Assembly: GCA_964023205.1 (NCBI GenBank)
Contig: OZ026847.1
Location: 4,400,819 to 4,464,818, forward strand
Source of the DNA: Lutraria lutraria
Lineage: Eukaryota; Mollusca; Bivalvia; Venerida; Mactridae
Direction: 5' to 3'
Length of the DNA: 64,000 nucleotides
Shown here: piece after piece, positions 12,101-27,100 of the stretch
How positions within the stretch are numbered: the first letter of the stretch is position 1
How the letters are laid out: every line of letters starts with the position of its first letter
Translations under genes and position numbers: made by a program
The notes under the pieces: model-generated
What the model saw: the letters and a program-made list of their open reading frames with translations, nothing else
Told to the model about the DNA's origin: nothing
Database searches by the model: none

Positions 12101-15100
12101 CTGCATTGGGAAATTTTGAAGGTGTTGTTATAGAGAGGTTGTTGCTCTACAGAGGACCGCTTTGGAGAGGTTGTACTGTATTGTGAATGCTATATATTAC
12201 GTAAACATTCCTAGGATTGGATATTAAAAGACGACATTTGCAGTGCAGTATAAATTTTTATAGCAAGTTCACTTTAAGGAGCCCGTTGTTGTATTAACAG
12301 GTATATTCAGTACTGTTGAAAACAGGACTGGTGTAAATGCTGAAATAATTAACCCTATTGCTGCTACATTGTCAGTTTACATGCCAATGTTTGAAGAGGA
12401 GCCTTTGGAGGTTAGATAATTCCTACAACAAATTGTAAAAAAAAATTTGTATTAACCCTTTCGCTGCCTGGCACATAATTATTGCCTACATTGTACACTG
12501 TACTGTCAGGGAATTTTTAAGAAGTGCAAGCTTATTTAGCCAATTCCTGAATGGGTATACCCATCACATAGGCAAATATGCAGAGATTTGTGACGTTGAG
12601 TTACCCATCACATAGGCAAATATGCAGAGATTTGTGAAGTCGAGTATACCTATTATTTCGGCAAAGGAGATTATGCGGACGGGTATATCCGTTTCATTGG
12701 CATTGAAAGAGTTAATGTATCTTATTATCTAGTATTGCTATATGATATCTTACAGGATTTATTGAAGCACACAGACAGAGATCACCATGATAGAGAACAG
12801 TTACAAGAAGCTGTTACATGGATAGAAAATGTCGCTCACCAACTTAATGAACGGAAGCGACAGAGTGAACAATTTTACCATGGCAACCAGATCATGAGTA
12901 AACTAGCACCAAGATCTCATATGGAGAAAAACATTTTTCTGATACGTCAAGATGATATGGAACAACATTCTCAAGTAAGAAGTCTACATTTGAGATCTGT
13001 TTGCGAGGTTATATATTTGAGATCTGTTTATGAATTTGAGATCTGTGTGCAGGGTTATAATAGATCTGTGTGTAAGGTTATAAATTTGAGATCTGTTTAT
13101 GAATTTGAGATCATTGTACAAGGTTATAATAGATCTGTGTGCAAGGTTATAAATTTGAGATCTGTTTATGAATTTGAGATCTGTGTGCAAGGTTATAATA
13201 GATCTGTGTGCAAGGTTATAAATTTGAGATCTGTTTATAAATTTGAGATTTGTGTGCAAGGTTATAATAGATCTGTGTGCAAGGTTATAAATTTGAGATC
13301 TGTTTATAAATTTGAGATCTGTGTGCAAGGTTATAAATTTGAGATCTGTTTGAGAGGTTATAGATTTGAGATCTAGGTCTGAGATAATGAAATTTGAGAT
13401 GAAGGGTTTTAATCTTTTTTTGGCAGATGAATTTAATTTTTGTTTTAGTTCTGAACTCGTGCAATATACTGTGTTGTTATTGATAGAATGTTGAATTCTA
13501 CTCACTAAAATCTGTTATTGTGATAACCATTAACATTATTTTAAAGTTAAAAAAGAGACAATTTATCAAACATATCTGTATGTAACAACACCCTTGTTTG
13601 TAGGGATAGAATGATGGTGACACGCTGGACTACTGAACAAAAAGTTTGTGGGTTCAATTCTTGGTAACGTCTTTCGAATTCCTCAGGGAGGCTTTTTCAG
13701 TGTCCCATTCCCAACTATCGAACCAAGTAATTGTGTCTAGAAAAATCACAGGAAAAAGGGTGAGGCATGTATCGGTGCTTTACACCAGGCCCAATAAAGA
13801 ATCAGGGAAAACTACTAGTAAAAAATAGGGATATAAATGCCTGGTTCTCCTGTATCTTATCTCCCCTCTCTGTCTGGGACTGCTCTGATATGACCATAGC
13901 AGTGCAGGCCCTCATTTTACGTTTTTTGGGAACGATATTTGGCCCCATTCCCCTCCTAGAATCATATACTTTGATAAAAATTCCCCTTTTTTTTTGCTTA
14001 AATGGTTGATACTAAGTTATCATTAAGTTATTATTCTTTGATTAATTGTATATTTTATGTATGTAATATATTTAAATACAGCCATTTTAAGCTCAAAATG
14101 CTTATTGCAGGGTTATAAAGGAGCAAAAATTCCCTGAAATTCCCCTTTTCCCTCAAAATGACGCGAAATTCCCCTACCTGAGGGCCCGGGCCCCATCCAC
14201 TAAAGTGCAGCTAGGGTCCTGCGGTGGCACGTTAAACAACTGATAAACAAGATAAATTGTAGAGATGGATGGTAATTGTTCATAAACAGTGTGTGGAACA
14301 GATGTGTCAGTTTTACAAGTGTAACACATCTACAATTCTACATATCGTGGACGCACCGGTTTTCGAACCCCTAAAGTCGACGTTTCTCTATCAAACGGAG
14401 AAATATTGGCTATCAAATCAAATGGACAAGTAAAATAATCTATTATGTACAAACCTGCTTAAAAATATTCCTCGCATACATCAATTAACTATCTTAATAC
14501 TTCAATATTCCCCACCACCCTCGGATAAAAAAAGAAAATGGCGGCCATTAAAGAGCACCTGCTTTCGAACCTTTCGCAAGAAACAATAAAGAATAGTTCA
14601 CTAAAATTGTTCCAAAATAAAGTAATAACATTTTTTTGGTTTTTGTGTTTATTGAAGAATAGTGAGCTGTATTTGTCTTTTTATGATGCATATTTTCATT
14701 TGACAGTTGCGAGCGCTTTAGTTACAAACTAAGCATCGGTGCGCGTGCAGTGATGACATCACACAAACTCGCGCATGCGTACGAATGAGCGTAAACAAAA
14801 AGGTTCAAAAGGAGGTGGGGTTCGAGAATAGGTGCTTAGATGATATAAGTTATTTTGATGCTGTAATTTCAAATGTTTTTCTGCAGGATCCTAGTGGTTC
14901 CCAATTCAAAAAGCAACGACGATTATTTCTAATGAATGACAGACTGTTTTCTGTTCATGTTCCTCAAAGGTTTGTCTGGTTTGCTGTTTTTTCTACTTCA
15001 CCCAATGACATCATCAAAGGCTGATGACTCTTGCATTTGTAGGTCAGTCTACACTAAATTAGGTGATACAAACTTTTTTTTTATTTGCTGAAATGGAAAA

Positions 15101-18100
15101 AAGAACACATGAATTGTTGTGTTTCTTGAAGTCAGAATGATTGTCTTGGCCCCAAGGTTATAAAACTTGAGAACAATCTCTGAGCTCAAATCTCAATTCC
15201 ATTCTCAAAGTATTATGGTTGAACAGATAGAGCTGATTAATGTTTAAATACTGTGGAATCATAAATTCGTAGGTTTTGATTTTTGAAAAGAAATGCCTTA
15301 TCTACGCATTTGAATTCGTGGATGAGTCGAACCACGAAATCCATGAAATTAAATCCCCAACGAAAATTAATGATTCCACAGTACATATTCATAAAATTAT
15401 ACTGTCCAGATTATTTTATCAATAATATCAGTATTGTCTGATCATAATTAACTTAGAAACATTAAAAGACAATATATGAGATTTGAGATCCAAGACCGAT
15501 CTCAAGTCTTATAACCTTGGGGCTATTTTATTTATCTTCGTGGAAAAAATTGAATAAAATTTATGTTTGCGTGGTCTGCTTTTGATTTTGTCATTGTGGG
15601 TGTTTTATGATGTGTTGATAAAAGTTATGATGTAGAAGTAGGAGAATTTGGTTGCTGTTATTGTTGATGTATTTATTACAGGATACCAAATCCAGCTATC
15701 GTTTATGTTTGATGAACAAATACATGGTGGTATGTCAATATTCATACAAGAAATCATTCAGGTCAACTACGTAAGGAAGTCAAGCTTTTAGGCTAATACA
15801 TGCTTCTTACAAGAGACTTAAATGGGATATATGTACTGTATTTTCATTTATTTTCGTTGGGCTGAATTTTCGTGGTTTTTAACTAAAATGGCTATTTCGT
15901 GGGGACATAAATTCATGGATTTTGATTTTTTTTAAAATCGCCTTTACCTTGTATTTAAATTTGTGGGATTTTATTTTATTATATCCCCAACGAAAATTAA
16001 TGATTCCACAGTATATAGAAATTTCTGACTGACTTGAATTAAGGCCATCCCAAATTAATTCCTGAGAGTTATACCTAAGACAATTTTTCACTGTATTTTC
16101 AAAATGAACGATCAAACAAACCTGTAATGTCATAGAATTGCTCAATATGCAATATGTAAATTATAATATAGTGCAGCCTCTCCAAAGGAACACCCTTTGG
16201 GAGTTTGGTGCTCAAGAGAGGGCCGCTCTGGAGAGGTTGTACTGTAAGTTTTGTCAATATGAGTTAGTAGAATTTAAGTCATTTTTTGGCTATTTTGCCT
16301 GATTGCGAAGTTTTATGCTAGACTTTGGATGCTATAATTACGGAATTAAGTTGGCTTGGCCTACAGCTGTTGCAGTTGACTAAGGTTTGACTCTAACAGC
16401 TATATTATAATTATGTTCTGCATGAAGATGAACTAGTAACTCTTTCTTTTCCTGTATATAGAACAAGATACTACCTTCGTATTAGTGGCCAGAAATCTAT
16501 CTGTCTGTTGAAATCCTTTAATTCTTGTTTGAGACTATCTAGGTTATGAAATTGAGAACAATCTCAGAACTCAAGTCTTAATTTCAATCTCGAGGTATTC
16601 TAATGGACAATATACTTCTGTTTGATGTTTAAAAACAAAATTTAATTCAGTTCAATTATGCCAAAGAAATGATGTATGATTAGTATCATTATTGTTTCGT
16701 TATTACATTTGTGCTAATTTTGAAAATTTAGAGATGAAATACGAGACTTGAGATTGGAGTCTGATCTCAAGTTTAATAGCTTTGGACCCTTGTTCCTTCA
16801 GCATATATGATTGCAGAAAAATAAACTGGAAATAAAACCATCTTCAGCATATATGATTGCAGAAAAATAAACTGGAAATAAAACCATATTCAGCATATAT
16901 GATTGCAGAAAAATAAACTGGAAATAAAACCATCTTCAGCATATATGATTGCAGAAAAATAAACTGGAAATAAAACCATCACCTAGTGAAAACTTCAATG
17001 TTAAATCCACCTTACCGGTATCATAAAAAAACAGGGTTCTCAATAAGTTTGTGGTCAACAGATCCAAAAGCTAGACTAACAGGCCTGCTAGGGGGGGGGG
17101 GGGGGGGGTTCGGGCATTTTCTAGCAATATTTTATAAACTTTTGAGATTCCTAACAGGCCCAAACACATTTCTAAACGGCTAAATTGGCCTGCAGCCTGT
17201 GTTATTGAGAACCCTAAAAAAAACGCTTTTTTATGGCCAGGGATACAATATTTTCTCTGTATTTTGACTTAAAAATAAGACCACGTTGAAAAAGTTTACG
17301 ATTTTTAGGGTAACTTTTTATGGCTTAATATCAAGGTACAGGCTGCAGCCGTGGTCCAGTGGTTAGTGCACTGGATTTGAAACTCGGTGATCAAAGTTTG
17401 ATTCTTGGTCCCAGCAGGTTATACCCTCCTATAAAAAATTTGGACATGAAAGGTCAATTTTCCTTGACATATGGAGAAGCTGTCGGTATCTTGTGGAAGG
17501 TTTAGTTTGTACTGGTTAGAATACATGCAATCCAGGAAAATTGGTGTGGTGAATTGACCGCCGTATTAAACAGAAGTGTTGTTGTAAAATGGCGTTAAAC
17601 CCGAATAATGTTTGTTACATCGGGATTTACGCCCCTTTACAACAGTCAGAGTGATATGAGGGGGACAGTACACCTAACCATTGTTCCTGGGAAGAACCAG
17701 CACTAGATTCCCAACCTCTGTAAGCAACTGTCGCTACTTTCTGACACAAAGAGTCATGTTCGGTAGCGGGGCTCAAACCCACGATCCTCTATCAGAGAGA
17801 GCTTACAGTGTAAATCTTAATATACAAACAAACAAATAATACCAAGATAGTACTATATTAACTATATAATTATATATTTCCTAATATCTAACCTTCTAAA
17901 AAGAAAGGAAATATTATCATATATTAATACGGATGTATCTTGATTATATTGCAGCTCATTTCTAATGCTAAGGTAACTGATGTACTGCCCCCTTACCCAA
18001 GTCAGATAATTATCATTTGAACTGTAATCAAAATAATGATTCCTGTTTGTCTATTTTATTTAAGAAATATATACCAGCTAGATGTTAATGTTTAGTCTTC

Positions 18101-21100
18101 ATTGACTCTTTAATAATAATGAGTTAATTATTAATGAATAATAAATTTATTGATAATTATTTGATAATTATTAAGGTCACATGACATTATCATTGTTGTT
18201 GCTGAGAGAACTTGACAAATATTTTCTACTATCCAGTGGACGTATGATTAGCAGATTTCAGTATTTATTTTGTCAAATAACAAGAATAGTAGTCAAACTA
18301 TGCTTGAACGAGGAGCTCAAAATTTCAAAGTGCTGGACTTGAATAATGATTTTTTTTAGATGACTTATTTTATTCCTTTAAGACATTTATAGAGCCATCT
18401 TTCAGACTGTACAGCATGGCACCTATTTAAAATAATTATTATGTCTTGATGCTCTAAATTGACTTATTACTTCAGATATTAATAGTTGATTATATTAATC
18501 ATGTATCTGTGAAAATTCCCCAACTTTACCTATCATTTAATGCATTCATGCCAAAACAATATAATAATTTCATAATTATTCCTGGCACACTGATATACAA
18601 TTCGAGGGCTCAGCGCAAAACTGTCGTAACTTGTTCTTATTTCAATATGAGTTACAACACTGTTGCGCTGAACCCTTGAATTGTAAATATAAAAATGCAC
18701 AAAATGAGTTATTTCCTATGATAAACCATCATGTTTTAGTATAATTTGTCTAAATTGTATGCCCCATAAATATTCCTTTATCAACACATTTTGACTGACC
18801 CTGGATTACCAGTATGTGCTAATAATGTCTTGTGATTTCAAACACTCGAGGTCATTTGTATGGAGTCTATGTTTTTGAGGAAATTTTTAATGTTGATGAA
18901 TGTATTTATGTCGACTAGTTTAAACAGTGTTTTTACTAATCTTGTACAATAATGGGCATAGAGCATCTAATTTTATATCAAATGGATGATAAATTTTCTT
19001 TTATGCATGATTGATTTGCTTGTTTGAATCTCTTGTTAAAGAATTTATTCTTACTGTTCAAATTTATTAACATGTTGGCTTATTCCATTATACACTCTTA
19101 AGGTCCTTAAGTTAAGGATGTATGGCTTTGTACAAAATCTTAAAAGGTAATACTCATTTCAGAGATGGGGTGGACAGGTATATCTATAAATGGCATCAGA
19201 GTTTATTGCATCTGGAGTTAAACACATCTTCTGTAACGCCAAATATGCAAACGAAAATCAACATTGGAGAATCCCATTCAACAATTGTATCACCTAAAAC
19301 AGGTACATCTATTACTATTTTCATATCTGGTGTTCAACTTAGCACTAACATCTAGGGTCCATTCCTAACTTTTCTCGCTTAAATGGTGGATGAAAGTCAC
19401 CTACCCTTCTATAAGCTAGCTTGAAGCTCCCTCACATTTGGAATAATTCAAGTTACAGGTGAGATTTGAACTCATTATTGTGAGTTTCACATTTTTTTCA
19501 CAAGTTGTTGTATTTTTTGTGTGATGAGTATTATACACATGTCGTGATTTGTAACTGACTGTAAGACTCATGGCAATTCTTAATTATTAATACAATAAGC
19601 TTGTTATGTATGATGTCTGCTGTGAAAGTCAAAATCTAAGGTCTTAAATCTTGAGTTTGTTTAACAATCTCAGGTTTAAAATTTTGAGTTTGTAAAACAA
19701 TCTCAGGTCTTAACTCTCGAGTTTGTTTAACAATCTCAGGTTTAAAATATTGACTTTGTAAAACAATCTCAGGTCTTAACTCTTGAGTTTGTTTAACAAT
19801 ATCAGGGTTAAAATCTTGATTTTGTAAAACAATCTCAGGTCGATCTTAACCCTTGAACTTTTTTTCAAAATCTCAGTTGAGACCAGTTAAGAAAACATGT
19901 CTGTGCAGATAAATGGTTCATTTATCCAGATACTGGTACAATTCATGCTTTCATATTATAAAAATTCCAAACATGGCTTATAACTGAACTGTATCTCAAT
20001 ATTTGTGCAGCATAAAGTCTCGGGATGTTTTTATTATGATATTTAGGGTAATTCTATTGTTTATCTCAATTTAAGAGCTTTTTTAGAAAATTAAGAAAAA
20101 ACTTATATATATTTTTTTATATTACAGTAAAACCTCTGCAGAGCGGCCCTCTGTAGAGCAACAACCTACCTCTCTATAACGACACAAAATATCCTTAAAC
20201 TGATATTTACTATAAATTTAACCTCTGTAGAGCAACAACCTCTAAACAATGGTCAATATTTGCAGCTCCCACGGCGTGTTGCTCTACAGAGGTTGTACTG
20301 TATATAGATTAACTTTGTTCTATTATGATGATGTGTTTTCTTGTAGAAAAACCTGATGAAGATCCATATAATGTAGCCTCTGATTTAACAGACATGATGC
20401 ATGATATCAGTGTACTGGCTAAAATACAACAACTGACAACCACGCTTAAATGTCCACATCAGGTATACTAATAATGATTAATGTCTATAAACTGTTTTCT
20501 GATTGGTTGATTTCTATGCCAATCACACTACTTAAAATCTATTAACCAATCAGAAAAGCTGAAACTTTGGACTACTTGCTCTTGGTCATGTTGTGCATCC
20601 ACTAAACTTGTTCTAGATAAATCTGACTGGTACAGGTTTGACTGTATTTCGAGGGTTCAACACAACAGTGTCGTAACTCATATTGAAATAAGAACAAGTT
20701 ATGACAGTGTTGTGCTGAGCCCTCGAATTTTGAAGATATATTTTTGATGGAGTTTTATTTGTCTGTGTGACTCGAGGTTATATTATTGACATTTATTGTG
20801 TTCAGCTTAGAAATCTGAGATTTGTGTCTAGTCCTTTAACTCAAAATTTTCATGGATAGAAGTTTGAAATACTCAATATTGTATCATTTTCTGAGATAGG
20901 ATTGAATGTGGCACCCACAGCCATGTTCATTTGGTTACTTTTCCCACTTCAACAGTGGAAGAAGACCCAGTCATATGCTTTGGCAGAATCATCGACCTTT
21001 TAGTAAGCTAGTTGGACAGCTTCTACACATGTTAAGTTTAAACAATGGGATTCAAACTCACAGTGATGAGGGATTAGTGATAACTAGTCAGAGACATAAA

Positions 21101-24100
21101 CACCCAGTGCTGTGTCATTATACCCCCACAAATGAAGTTTGAGAGGGGTTAAATTGGAGTCACTCTGTCGGTCGGTCCGTCGGTCGGTTGGTCGCATAAA
21201 GTTTGTGGGGCAAACTACTTCCACATTTTTTAAGCTATTGCAATGAAACTTGAAATATGATATCACCATGAAGTGTAGATGTGCAAGACGCAATTCTCAT
21301 GCCCAGTGATTCACTCATTGCAGAGTTATGTCCGCCTGAACTTAGCCGTATAGTGTACTATTGCAGTATTAGTGTCAAAGCGGCAGCAGGGTTATTCGTC
21401 ACCTCTGTGACAGCTATAGTTGTATCTATATAAAACTAACAAATATTTTATTACAAACACCAGGGTATATCAGATGATCAGATACAAGGTATAATGGTTA
21501 CGTTACAGAAGGCGATACAAGCAAAAGATTATCAACTTCAAATGTTGAACTCCAATACAATCATCTTGCAGGATAAAGTCAGGTAAATCATAGGCAGCGT
21601 AAATCTCTGCAGTTTTGTCTGAAAGTTAGTCTTGATTCCTGAGTAGCTAGGTTTTTGATTAGTAAATGGGTGAATATGCTTTCATTATCCATGAATACTG
21701 TCAAGATGTATAGAATCATAGGTAAACCTTAATAAATGTAATACAATGTAGTTTGTTTCTATAATATTATAATTGTTGATATGAATATAAGACTGGTTAT
21801 TTCAGAAATAAAAAGTATGTGTTCAGTGCATCAAGTGCTAAGGTAAAACAGGAATGGTGTATTGACTTCTTGTTGGCCAAATATTCACTTGGTAAGTAAA
21901 TCTCTTAATATGTACATTGTTTGTATGTTATACATGTACTATATACTAATCGTGGGAATTTTTGCTTTTCTTTAAATTGTTGGCATTATGTAAATTAGTA
22001 ATTTCTGTGGCACCTCTTTGTGTCAGATGTATATAATGTACTTTGTTTAGTGTATTTGAAAAGTTGGCATCATTTGCATATTAGTCCATTATTCCATGCA
22101 TATCTTGTGCTAGGTGTGTCTGATTTTACACATATTTGAAAGAGAATGGTTTGCATCAGTTTTTTTCAACTGCTACTAATTAGTCTGTGTTTTTGATATG
22201 ATGCATGTATATGCATTACTCGGTATCATATCATTAATAGTTTCCCATCTCTACAACAATATGCATTAATCTATACTTATATATAAATAATAGCAGCAAG
22301 GGCGGAGCTAATAATGGACACGCCTATATGGCTCAATGTTGCCCCCATTCACCATTGTATTATTATATTTCAGATATTATAAACATTCCAAGTTGGCATA
22401 AAGCAGACGGATCAGATAATAACCAGCCTGCACTACTAATGAGACACATGTCTGTTGATATGCAGCGAACATTTACTAAGGTCAGTAATAAATATCATTT
22501 ATGCCCCTTACAGTTTCTCATCCTTGAAAGAAGGCTATTATTTCAGTTTCAGTGGGCTTAAACATGAACTTAACGTTTTTTCTGTTAGATACGGTTGCCG
22601 GTACCCCTTATCAGTTTTCCTGGAGTGTACCCGGTATTCTAACCTGAGCTAACCTACTCTTCCGAAAGTAGCAGGCAACAGTTAATTCTCCACATATGGA
22701 GGGTTCAGCGCAACAGTGTTGTAACTCATATTGAAATAAGAACAAGTTACGACAGTGTTGCGCTGAGCCCTCGATATGGAGGAAATTAGACGTTTTTGTA
22801 AATTTTTCATCAGAGGGTTTGACCTGCTGTGACTGGGATTCAAACCTTGACCGCTGGGTTACAAGATGCGCACACTAACCTCTGGACCATGATATGAAAT
22901 ATATATTACATGTATATTCAAAAATACATTTCAATACGATTTTTTACACAACTTATGTTACAGCTAACTTTTATTCACTCTTTATACCCCTGCAAACAAA
23001 AATTGAGAGGGGGTATATTTGAGTCACTCTGTTGGTCGGTCTTGATCGGTCCATCCACATAAAATATCACAAGTTTGTGGAGCGAACTACTTTCACATTA
23101 TTTAAGCGATAGCAATGAAACTTGAAATATGTTATCACCATAAAGTGTTGATGTGCAAGACACAATTTTCATGCCCAGTGATCCACTCATTGCAGAGTTA
23201 TGTCCCCTTGAACTTAGCCGTAGTGTCAAAGTGGCGGTGGGGGTATTAGTCATCTCTGTGACAGCTCTAGTTGTGTCAGTTTTAAAACATAAATTAGCGA
23301 GGTCCTGATGGGATTTGGGCACATCTAGATATACTTGTTCAGCTTGCTATGTATATATGTACAGCTAACATCATCTTATTAGAAATCTTTTTTACATTTA
23401 TGTTTTCTATAATTTATGTTCTCTTATAATTCATCTATAGACCAACTGTGCCGTGAAGGTGTATTTTCCACGTAAAAGTGATGTTAGTGAGGAGCATCTG
23501 TGGATCTGTTCATCAAATGAAGGTCAAGGACAAGTGTCCATCGTATCTCTCCACACGCATAAACCGTCCCTGATAGAATCTTTCCAAGCAACAAGATGTG
23601 AGATACTCTGTGCTGAGAGTGTATCTGGGTTCGCTACGGTGAATCAACCGACAGCGTTTGAAGAGGACACTGTATGGATGAGTACCGCTAACTCTGTGTA
23701 CGTATACTGTACTCATCAAGTCACCATTTAGTTTGAACATAATTGATTTACATCGATTGTAGCGCAAGTTCTTACAACTTATTTTAACTACTCTCGATGA
23801 CTGCTTCCTGGATTCAGACCAGTACTCGCGCAGAAGAATGGATTGTGATGGTTCCGGTCAAATTCTGCCACTAATGGGATACTTATGATTGTTATCTTGT
23901 TCATAAAACTTGCTGCTTGACAAGGCTAGAAAGAAATAGTTATGTTTACAATCACAGGGTTGGTGGGTCGTAAAAAAGTCATGTTTTTTTTCTAAATGCA
24001 TTAATTTTGTACCTTTTGCTGGAGGTATGATTTGTCTCAAATATTTGTATACTTAAGATTCTGTTGTTGGAAACCTTAGGATAAATTAGATAACATAGCT

Positions 24101-27100
24101 GGCCTGGTTAGTTCAGTGGTTAAGAGTGTTGGTCTACTGATCAAGAGGTAGTAAGTTCAAACACTCGGCTAGGCTCCCTCTGTCCATGACAAATTTGACT
24201 GAAGACATTACATCCTATGTTAAATTGTCCTCCACCTCTGAATTATGTGGGGTAAATTGGCAGTAGCTTGCTGATAGAATGTGGATAGTACTGGTTAACA
24301 GAATTATTAACTGTTCAGATTCTGCTAAAAAAACATCTGATGACTTACACATACTGTAATACCTCAGCAGTAGATTCCTAAATGATGCTCAGTTTTGCAT
24401 TAAAATATAATCGTCACCAGATGAAAGGTGTTTTTATTGTACAAATCTGGATTCTAGTCCCTTTATGACAGATTTTTTGACCTTCTATTTTCAGGATACA
24501 AGTGTTCATGTTAAGTGCGAAACAAGCCGATCTCCACAGGCGATGTATTCATACATTTAACGTAGGCTGTATGATTATAACAATGAAAAGTATCGATGAT
24601 TGTGTTTTGTGTGGTAACAGAAGTGGTACTGTTATTGCTTTTACTAGAGATGATGGTAAAGACCTTATATATTCTAACAGATTAGCCCCTTCCCCTAGAA
24701 TTATGACTCACCTTTAATGATTTTGTAGTCATTGAAAGTATACTGATTGTGTCAAAATATCATGCGAACGATAACTTTTACAGAGTAAAATTCAGTACAT
24801 GTAGTATTATTGTTGATTGATTGATTTATATGTTGTTGAACGGCCCATACGACAGTTTGGTAATTTCAGAGTCGCCCCAGAGAAGGGGATAATATACAGG
24901 AGAACCAGGAATTTATATCGCTACTCTTTACGATTACTTTTTTCCTGGTTCTTTTCTGTGCCCCATGTAAAGCACCAATACATGCCTCGCCTTCTTTCCT
25001 GTGTTTGTCTAGAAACAGTTCTTGGCTCTGTGGTTGGGATGGGGACTCTGAGCAAGCGTACCTGAGAAAAAGAAATGCAGAGCCAAGAATCTAACCCATG
25101 ACCTTTAGTTCAGTAGACCAGCATGTTACCACTCAACCACCAGTCACCCCTTAGTCTTATTGTTCAATGGTAAAAAATAGTGGTGTAACGATATAGCGTC
25201 GTGCTGATACGTACTACAGTATGACATCAACGTACTGTGATATTTTGAGCACATAGTCCATTGAATTAAATGAATGCAGACATAATTTTTTTGTAGTGTT
25301 GTTTTGAACTATCAAAGACCAGTTCATCCCTCTGAATAACAAATTATCAATTATTTGCAGTTTTCCAATAAACCTGTATGTGTACAGTGTGTAAAACTGA
25401 TAGTTGATCTATTGACCAGTACTGATAAGCCATCTACTGGTTACACTATTATACAGTTATATATCTCTATATCTGGCAATGGGTTAACAGTGGCTTCAGT
25501 TTTACTGTGTTTTTCAATACTTTACTGTATTGCAATACATCTTGCAAAATGGGTCAACTGTATTGCAATATATTGCAATACAGGTTATGCCATATCGCTG
25601 CACCTCTAGTAAAAAAAATTATTATGCTTTGTATAATTATTATTGTTTTGTTATAATTCATGTATGAATATAATGTGTTATTGTATTACAGATGGAGTAT
25701 GGAGTGAAACAGAAAGGATATCTTTGGGTATTCATCCCATCACATCTATAATCTGTGTAGGAGATAATGCCTGGGTGGTCTGTGGTAGCTATGTGTATAT
25801 AATAGATGTCGATACCTGCGAAATACAGGTACATTGTATATAAATTTGGTGAATAAATTTTGTCTTAAAGGGGCATACCCTATAACTGACCATTATTCCG
25901 TGAAAGTGTAAAAATGTGCTAGGTGGAAATGTAAAACAATATATAATGGATAATTGCAAGAAGAACTTGGGTCATAAAATGACTTGTTTAGGTACTAGCC
26001 GCAATCAAAGCTATATGAATAATACATCACTTCCACCCAAATATTCTATAACAAATTCCAAAGATTTTTCCGATCTTTTATGGAAACTTACGGGCATGCA
26101 CACTTCAAAGAAGAGGCAAATTTCAAATTTGCTGATTGTTGACATACTTCTCTGACGACTACATGACATTTCCATGACTAAATGTATGTGTTTTAAACTT
26201 CTAATTTATCATCATTTTGCCTTGATTCTAGATGCACCAAGTTGTGGGGTATGCCCCTTTAATGATAAGTTCAAAGATCTGTATCAGATCATTGGCCACA
26301 GCTGTTGTCCAGTAGTTATTGCATTGGATTTGTAACCCAGTGATCTGGGGTCAGTTCCAGGTTGTGGCCATTCATAACCTTCCATGAAAATTTGACAACA
26401 ATCATGAGTTTCTACCTCATGTGGTTAAGTTGCCAGTTCCTAGTGGAAGGGTAAAGTCAGGAAAACATGTGCATTGGCCACCGTATATAACTTGCAAATT
26501 GTTGCAGAATGGCATTAAACCCAAACAAATAAATATCATACAAGATTCAGAATTCCATTTTGAAGGTCAAATGAAAGCCCTAAAAGTTTTATTTTTAATT
26601 ATCAGGGTAAGATGGATCACCAGTTAACAACGAAAGAAGGAGAGACAAAGAACTTCCAGTATTTGGTGAAAACAGGTGTCGGTGTGTGGGCGTCGTTCAT
26701 TGGTCAACCAAACATATGCTTATACCACTGCGAATCTAAACGATTACTTCAAGATTTCAATATTTGTTCTGCTATTAATGAATTTGTTAAAGGTTTGTAG
26801 AAATCATTGCTTTATTCAGCTAGTATAACCCTTATTCGTGCACTCATGGTATTCATTAAGTTTTCCTGTAAGAGGCCAAACCTTGGTTGAAAAAGGCTTT
26901 CCATGCTCATTTCCAACATCATAGATAATATTTGTGGGATTTCTAGGCAGTCAATTTGGCATCTGGCTGACACTTACTGTCGAACGCTTTAATTTCGCGA
27001 GGTCAAAATTTTGCGTTTTTTGTTAAAAATCAGCTGTTTTCTTTATTCATGTATTTATGAATTCGCGAGGTATTCGATTCGCAAATATTAGGGAAAATAA

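Larger units (their letters stand above)
4030..12974 (+). other. ARHGEF10: DH (RhoGEF catalytic) domain exons
   Basis: Five of these six exons (4030-4107, 5837-5888, 7066-7193, 10345-10461, 11774-11866) and the first half of 12756-12974 encode the DH domain. The first helix reads VKLRGVLQSLIDSERNYIKS. The KPIQRFPQF block in 11774-11866 matches the conserved core helix of DH domains (consensus KPxQRxPxY) that contacts the GTPase. The middle, IGSIFHVFSQRMVVNIYSDY, matches the F-x-Y-x-Y-V-N-N region of ARHGEF10. No core motif looks missing or broken, so exchange activity is plausible. Confidence 0.88.
14887..22480 (+). other. ARHGEF10: PH-like region exons
   Basis: Exons 14887-14969, 19163-19302, 20347-20462, 21464-21582, 21806-21891 and 22374-22480. 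The first has KKQRRLFLMNDRLFSVHV, typical of the first strands after a DH domain, followed by YIYKWHQSLLHLEL. A helical stretch follows (DLTDMMHDISVLAKIQQL), then KKYVFSASSAKVKQEWCIDF, which resembles the PH strand and C-terminal helix with its conserved Trp. Assignment is by pattern and by position after the DH domain. Confidence 0.75.

Noticed and set aside
12984..13505. Minus-strand frame of 173 codons (LKFINRSQIYNLAHRS repeats)
   Set aside because: Antisense translation of the 69-bp array; no splice or start context.
15660..15790. Possible extra RhoGEF exon after ttattacag at about 15681
   Set aside because: No frame matches the family; exons 14887-14969 and 19163-19302 already join in phase with no gap in the PH region.
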